This document shows positions 58,534-64,000 of a stretch of 64,000 nucleotides of DNA, in pieces. The translations under genes were made by a program, and so were the position numbers. This stretch comes from Coptis chinensis (Eukaryota; Streptophyta; Magnoliopsida; Ranunculales; Ranunculaceae): the NCBI GenBank assembly GCA_015680905.1, contig CM027381.1, positions 17,275,501-17,339,500 on the forward strand, in the 5' to 3' direction. Position 1 is the stretch's first letter; the number at the start of each line of letters is the position of its first letter. The notes under the pieces were generated by a model. The model did no database searches. It was given only the letters and a program-made list of their open reading frames with translations, and was not told the origin of the DNA.

Positions 58534-59094
58534 TAACTCTTGATGTACTTGTCGCTTCCATTCCTGTATCCTTTTGCTAGAATAAGTTGCACAATCAAGG
58601 TTCGAATCTAGTGTCTGCATGGTTCCTACGAAATCAGGACAAGGGATCACATTTGCTAGTGCAGAACTCTACAACATCCTACTTTCAATAAAAGTTTCTT
58701 TAGTTAATTTCCACAAGCACATAAACCATCCCCTATACTATCTTAATTATTGTTTATCGTGGTTTCTATTTTTGTTGATTGTTTATCATCGAATGTCGTA
58801 GGGTGGTTTTTTTCATTGTTTTTATATTTTCATAGGGAACACTTACATTAATCTAGCTACCAACATAAACAAACTACACGACACCTCCATCATTGCATCA
58901 TATATCTGTTAGGGTGAAAAATTTGGTACTCATTAGCCAATATTGCACCATATATCTGCTACTTCCTAGAGTTTGAATGTTCACATTTGTAACTCTCAAG
59001 GTTGGAAATGGATGGAATGAATTCTAGTTTGAAATGTCCAAAAAAATAAAAAAAAAATAAAAAATAACAGTTGAGAATGTGCTATAGGATGTAC
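58534..59094. other. Non-coding stretch
   Basis: No gene recognised. An A-rich low-complexity patch lies at 59039-59066, just left of the TFIIB copy. Confidence 0.4.
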
Positions 59095-59890
59095 GATTGA
59101 TGCTTTTTCTTGGTGCTACCTACTTTAGTTTCTAATCTCCATGAGCTTAACTCATGAGTCATGATCGAGTTATGATTAGGAATATGTTCTATCGTGAATG
59201 GAGCTACAAAATAATTAGCAGATCTGACGAGCAAAGGTATTCATTTTGAAAGGGCTAAAGGTAGGGATGGGCCAGTCAATGGAGATGGGAACTATACATG
59301 CTGGACATTTTCTTATGAGTATTCTAAATGAGATGTGTTTTTCAAGTTCTGTATGTTGCTTTCTATTTTTCATGAAGTACCAAGTCTTTTAGTTTCATGA
59401 AATTTGATGTGTCCTTAGTCCTTAACTTAACCTTTTTTTACAGAGTCACTTTTGGTCTTTTGTAATCATCTTGGCTTGAGCAATGCAACCACTAAAACAT
59501 ACCAAGCTATTGTCCAGAAGTTGGAGGAGCTTGATAGAAGGTAACCATGTATTGATCTTTTGGTACCCAATTTCGGGTAAATTTGTTCTTCCTGATGATT
59601 GTTCTGTAAAACTTATTTTTATCTTGTTAAAGACTTGCATTACTATACTCTGCACTTGCCTTTTACGATTCAAATGAATGTCCAATATAATGTCGCCAGT
59701 TGTTTTATCTTGAATCCACAATCTTTAAAACTGTAAAATTGAACTATAGAATATGCTAATTAGTATATTGTTAGAGCATTTGCATTAGGGGCGCGGCGGA
59801 TTTCAAGTGGTAGGTAAATCCATCGTGCACTTCCAAGTAACCATCAAATGAATGAAAAAGGTGGGCGGGGAGGTAAATTTGGCAAAAGAA
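59095..59890 (+). pseudogene. TFIIB fragment: exons 4-5 with introns, degenerate duplicate
   Basis: Plus-strand sequence aligns with the TFIIB locus from intron 3 to intron 5. 59095-59178 resembles TFIIB intron 3 (CTTTTTCTTG, ATGAGCTTAACTC). The exon-4 equivalent is about 59180-59312: the frame is broken after AATGGAGCTACAAAA by a stop, but [13 protein letters not shown] is intact. Its donor reads ATGAGT instead of GTGAGT. Exon-5 equivalent 59441-59540 reads FCNHLGLSNATTKTYQAIVQ to EELDRR, with acceptor TTTTACAG and donor AAG|GTAACC in the same phase as TFIIB. Homology continues into intron 5 (GTTAGAGCATT near 59770). No other exons were found. Copying of introns shows a DNA-level duplication. 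Confidence 0.85.
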
Positions 59891-60332
59891 CAAAACAAAT
59901 GAAACTAGAAAGGTTGAAAACATACAACTTTCCTATGCCAACCATCCCACGAGCACGTATTACAGCTCCGACACCACCTCCCCACTTCATTGCCTTTCTC
60001 TCAACCTCTCTACCCTTGTTGCCTCCAGATCTTGGGAAAGCCGTAGGCCTTAACTAGGTGCTGGAGGTGACCCTAGGGCTCTGTGGCCTAGGTGATGGGA
60101 GGACATAGGCGCGAGACGCTATACGTGATAGGCCTTGGAATCTTGGATATCCTTTTCCTGCATAGGATGGGACTCACTGTAAGTTATTTCGCAACAAGAT
60201 CATGGTCAATCTTTTGCAAAAAATGTCTCCCTCGTCCCGTGACTCAAAGTCTTGTAAGGGGTCATCATCATTTTTGCTCCCGGGTGATTTCTTTCTCATA
60301 GCGTGCACTTTGGGATATTTTGATCTATATAT
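59891..60332. other. Non-coding stretch
   Basis: GC-richer than its surroundings, with short unrecognised open frames. No gene supported. Confidence 0.35.
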
Positions 60333-60687
60333 GGGAGGGATAGAATCACTCCCGATTCACTCCATCGACTTAAAAATTGAATTAAGACCCAATTTTTTGT
60401 GGATATGATATTCTCACAATGGATAACATGCCTACAAAATTTGATCCTATTTGGATATGTCTAACATTGCAAAAACTAGTGTTCAATTTTGAACGTTTAT
60501 CTAACGGTCCACAATTTTTTAATTTCATAATAACATTTGATTAGGTTAAACATATTTGAATGAGCCAAGATTTGGTGGGCATGTTATTCATAGTGGGGAG
60601 ATCATATCTGCAAAATATCAGCCCTTAATTCAACAGGTAGGATGAGACATGGTCTTTTACGTTTTGGGAGTGGCTCTATCCTTCCCC
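60333..60687 (+). mobile_element. Diverged third copy of the 397-bp MITE family
   Basis: Starts GGGAGGGATAG and ends CTCTATCCTTCCCC next to TA repeats. It shares TTTTTTGTGGATATGAT, TTTGGATATGTCTAAC, GTGGGGAGATCATATC and CAGCCCTTAATTCAAC with the copies at 21 kb. It is ~40 bp shorter and clearly older. Confidence 0.8.
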
Positions 60688-60723
60688 ATATATATATATA
60701 TAGTGTGTGTGTGTGTGTGTGTG
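60688..60723. repeat. Compound (TA)n(GT)n microsatellite
   Basis: TA run followed by a GT run immediately after the MITE end. Confidence 0.95.
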
Positions 60724-60796
60724 GGGGTGTTGTTGTATTTCGATCTGAAGATAAGCTTTGACTTGGTTTTGAGGGAGAGTTAGTAATAGAGGTAAT

Positions 60797-61181
60797 TGTC
60801 GTGGGCAAATATCGTTAGCTGATATTTCAACCCATATGTTTTAGTTAATATCGAGATATTGACATAAGGGTCAATATCTCTTTATAAGTTGAATGTTGCA
60901 GTTATGAGCGAGAAGAAACGTGGAGAAGAAAAGGATGGACACATGTTAGCACCTGATTGGAGGCCGGATTGGAGGAGAGTTAACTTGAAGGACTATGTAA
61001 AGACAAGAACATGAGAGAGAAGATTATTATCTTCTTCCCACAAAAAACTTGTAAACCAGAGCGAGAAAGAGAAATGTGTAACCTCCATTATCAATAAATA
61101 AAAACCTTACTTCTTTTCATCTCAAAGACCATTTTCTTATTAAATCATTACTATCTTGCAACAATCTTCCTTGAACACCAA
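60797..61181 (+). repeat. Probable 5' LTR of gypsy D
   Basis: Sequence ending CTTGAACACCA is followed directly by AATTGGCGCCGTCTGTGC, a gypsy-type primer site, so an LTR ends near 61181. A poly(A)-signal-like CAATAAATAAA lies at about 61092. The left end (TGTCGTGGGC at 60797) is a guess, because the 3' LTR is outside the window. Confidence 0.55.
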
Positions 61182-61200
61182 ATTGGCGCCGTCTGTGCAT
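61182..61200 (+). promoter_or_regulatory. Primer-binding site of gypsy D
   Basis: AATTGGCGCCGTCTGTGC immediately follows the LTR end. The same TTGGCGCC-type site follows the element A LTR at 35542. Confidence 0.65.
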
Positions 61201-61290
61201 CGATAAAGGATTATCATCTAATTATCTTTTCTTTGGTGAGCTAATCGTGTTGAGGAAGTTCTGTTTTTGAGATCAGTGTTCAATTTGAAG

Positions 61291-64000
61291 ATGCCTCCTA
61301 AAAGAAACACAACAAGCAAGGTAGTAGCAAATGAGGGGAGCAGCTCTCAGGTTGCATCCAAGAATGATGAAAGAAGGACCAGACGATCGGTTAGTAGAGT
61401 GAGGGAAGAAGTGGAAGAGATTCAAGAGGAAGAGTTGTCTTTATGTGCTTTGTTGCACAAGTTTAAAGAGTTGGAGAAACAAAATAAGAACTTGATAACA
61501 GAGAACGAATCTATGAGGGAGATGAATGTGAAACACTCGTAGCAAGATTTGTATGGAAAAGATGGAGAAGGGTCATCATCAGATAGTCCAGTTGCTAGAA
61601 AGAGCCATCAAGAAGAATTCCATTATATAGCAAAGAAAGGGTATCAAGTAGTCCGTGAAGATGACGACTTGCAAGTAGTTCAACTAATAACTAAAGAAAT
61701 GATTGAAGAAATGATGCTGAAACAATTTGGTGATCAGCTAAATGAGAAAGCATTGACATCTATAAGAAAGCTGGCTGATGACGTCGGTAGGAATCTGTAG
61801 ACACCCCATTTTTGCACCCCAGGCATAATTTATTCACGATTTTGACTTGAATTAAATATGATCATATAAGGTGATTTGCTTTATAGAGTCTTCATTTCTA
61901 TATCAAACTTCTTTCTTTTCATCCTTTTTAGAGTCTTTAGACTCTTCTCATCATGTTCTAGCTATGGCTGAAGTTTCGTTACTTTCTGAGTTTTGAGCTG
62001 AAAATGACCAAAATACCCATGTAACCATTTGGAGCCCAAATCTCATTTTTTCCATTCTTTCTTTGGATGATATTATTTCATATTTGAATTCCCCTTGAAA
62101 AATCCTTCGAAATGAGTACAAGCTTGCCTAGGTTCCTTTTGGATTTTAGAAACCCTAATCTTGCCATATCCCGTTCCGGCCTATTGTGCGCGTTGTTCAG
62201 TGCAATACATTATTAGAGTAAGATTTCGACCCAAGGATATTTTTAAGAGTTCATGGACCTTCCTAATGGATTAATTAACATTTTTTGTGAAGAAGAGCTT
62301 GCCTAACTTTGACCCGATCAAAGGGAATTTGCAACATTGAAAATATGGTCAAAATGGGCTTTTTTGTGGATTTTGGACTTGTGCTCGTGGGCTGTGGATC
62401 CAGCTCGAGTTGGAACTTTTCATTAGGGTTTCTAGCCCATTTTCAAGCCTCCAAAAACCTAGAGAACTTTTCTTATTTGTTTGATTTGATTTGATCCCTA
62501 AAATCAAGAATATTCTAGATAATATGCCATTTTGGAGCCATGTTTGGAAACCCTAGATTATGGGCTCATTGAGGACGTGTAGCGCTTGATTTTTTGCCCT
62601 AATCCATCTGAAATATCCAAAGATCAAGGGCCAAGATCGCACCCCTTATCCCACCTCTTGAAACAAGGGCCATATTTAGGAGGTGCAACCAGAAAGAGAT
62701 CAAGCCATTAGATTTTTTTCTTCAACAATACTCAGCCATTGGATCAAACTCATTACTATATTTGAATCCACGCCCAAAAGCTATAAATATGGGTCTCACT
62801 CACTCATAAAAAACATCTAGAGCTAAGGATCTGGAGCTAGGAATTCGGAGTTAATAATCTGGACCTAGCTATTCAGAGCTAATAGCATAGTAGTTTTCTT
62901 TTCTTGAGTGTTCTTCTTTTTTTCTTTTCTAGTTCATCATTCTAGAGTATAATTTCTTTAGTTTAATCTGGAGTTGAAGGTAAAATTTTGACTTTGAGGT
63001 TTTTCTAATGAAGTTCTTCGTGTTCTTCGTCTTTAGTCTTCTTTTCCCCTCTTTCGATCTTGAGTAGAAGCTTCTTTTCACCAAAAGTTGTTTTTTTTTC
63101 TCAAATCACCTGTTTCAATCCAAAAATCATAGTTGTCAATTCCAAATCAAGTTTATCATCATCATTCATCAACAATCAATCAAGAACATCAATCAATCTA
63201 CAATCAAGTATGAGGCAACATTCCAAACAAGGTGACATCTTTCTTTTCTCTTTTATTTTAATTAGTATTGCATATTAGGATTATTTTTTTAGTTTTATTG
63301 TAGCATATAGTTATTAGTTTTTTTAATAATTTAGTGAAGATCATCCAACTTGGTAGATTAATTTTCAAGCTTTCTTTGTTTTCCTATCTCAAAACTTTAC
63401 ACCTCAATAGAAGTAAGGCTGGTTTTTACCAGGCGAGTGTGGGTGCCTAACACCTTCCCACATTGTACCTTGACTCCCAAACCCAATAATCATCTAGTTT
63501 CGAGGGCTAGTCCTTCACATAGGCTTTACTCAACTTTTCCTTAATAAAGTTAGTGGCGACTCTAAAATCAATTTCATAGACCTAGGTACACATTTTTGTG
63601 TGTACAGAATCCTCTAAGTAAAGAGATAGAGAGGATGCCTCTTCCTCCAAAGTTTAAGAATCAGAAGTGCACTCAGTATGATGGCACATCGGATCCAATG
63701 GATCACTTATTCGGGTATTGACATTGGTATTCAATTTACCAAGGCAGTGAGTATCTTGATTCTTTGCTGTGTAAGTCTTTCTCTTCTAGTCTAAAGGGGA
63801 AAGCTTTGAAGTAGTTTTGTTCTTTACAAGAAGGAACAATTTCATGCTTCAGAGAAATAGAAGAGAGATTTTTGACAAACCATTGGCATCAAATGATCAA
63901 TCCAAAGCAGGTATTGATCTTGTTTCAATTAAAGCAAGGGAAGAAGGAATCACTTAAGGATTTCTTGGCCCATTTTAAAGCTTAAACACAGTCGATAGAA
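61291..64000 (+). pseudogene. Gypsy D gag, split by a solo LTR, runs off the window
   Basis: The ATG at 61291 (MPPKRNTTSKVV) opens a gag N-terminus with a charged coiled-coil region (EEVEEIQEEELSLC, KFKELEKQNKNLITENESM). A TAG falls at 61540-61542, after which the same frame continues to 61795. It resumes past the inserted LTR at 63612 with LPPKFKNQKCTQYDGTSDP and FREIEERFLTNHW, the retrotransposon gag domain typical of plant Ty3/gypsy. Stops lie at about 63718, 63811 and 63982. Capsid-type structural protein in relatives; inactive here. Pol would lie beyond 64000. Confidence 0.85.
61796..63606 (+). mobile_element. 1811-bp solo LTR (Tat/Ogre-like gypsy) inserted in gypsy D gag
   Basis: Begins TGTAGACACCCC and ends TGTGTGTACA, and is flanked by perfect 5-bp GAATC on both sides (61791-61795, 63607-63611). 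No internal retroelement domain, primer site or second LTR is seen, so it is a solo LTR left by LTR-LTR recombination. GGCGAGTGTGGGTGCCTAAC and GTTAGTGGCGACTC near the 3' end resemble Tat/Ogre-lineage LTR tails. The gag reading frame continues in phase across one copy of the duplication. Confidence 0.9.

Overview
This is plant nuclear DNA, almost certainly from a eudicot. It is AT-rich, has GT-AG introns, and is packed with plant-type transposable elements. The lineage cannot be narrowed from the window alone. Only one host gene looks intact. Everything else recognisable is a broken gene fragment or a mobile element.

Layout. 1-4.8 kb: repeat-rich DNA with no gene recognised. 4.80-5.48 kb (minus): a type I MADS-box gene broken by two frameshifts. 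7.03-16.10 kb (minus): the general transcription factor TFIIB, seven coding exons that splice to exactly 312 codons. Its 4.6-kb intron 5 holds a same-strand fragment of the mechanosensitive channel gene PIEZO. Intron 2 holds a LINE 3'-end scrap. 17.0-21.8 kb: a cluster of palindromic DNA elements. These are a 2.4-kb Mutator-like element with ~205-bp terminal inverted repeats and no visible transposase, a 746-bp fold-back hairpin, a possible Helitron terminus, and two 397-bp MITEs facing each other within AT microsatellites. 22.2-30.8 kb: degenerate genic DNA, with an unrecognised broken reading frame, a spatacsin-like N-terminal fragment and a cullin N-terminal fragment. The last two lie between ~147-bp direct repeats.

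31.2-51.5 kb is a nested retroelement stack. LTR element A (copy A2, plus strand) has its 5' LTR split by an opposite-strand copy of the same family (A1). Its interior is split by a 12.8-kb Ty3/gypsy element (B), and B is split by a 6.6-kb L1-type LINE (C). Target-site duplications support the B and C insertions exactly and the A1 insertion as a decayed match. B also carries two tandem arrays, one with a 9-bp inverted repeat in each unit. 51.7-52.8 kb is a 5'-truncated LINE and 53.39-53.61 kb a hAT-like MITE. 53.68-58.53 kb is a complete but stop-riddled Ty1/copia element with TSD GATTG.

59.1-59.9 kb (plus) is a second, degenerate piece of TFIIB (exons 4-5 with flanking intron sequence), so the locus was copied as genomic DNA. 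At 60.3 kb lies a third, diverged MITE of the 21-kb family. From ~60.8 kb to the end is a gypsy element (D) whose gag is split by an 1811-bp solo LTR with TSD GAATC.

The genes do not form a pathway. The window is one housekeeping gene in repeat-dominated DNA with several transposed or duplicated gene fragments. I found no convincing new biological system. The most unusual structures are the hairpin-forming elements (19.4-21.8 kb and the 39.4-40.7 kb array), the two-copy TFIIB history and the self-nested retroelement stack.
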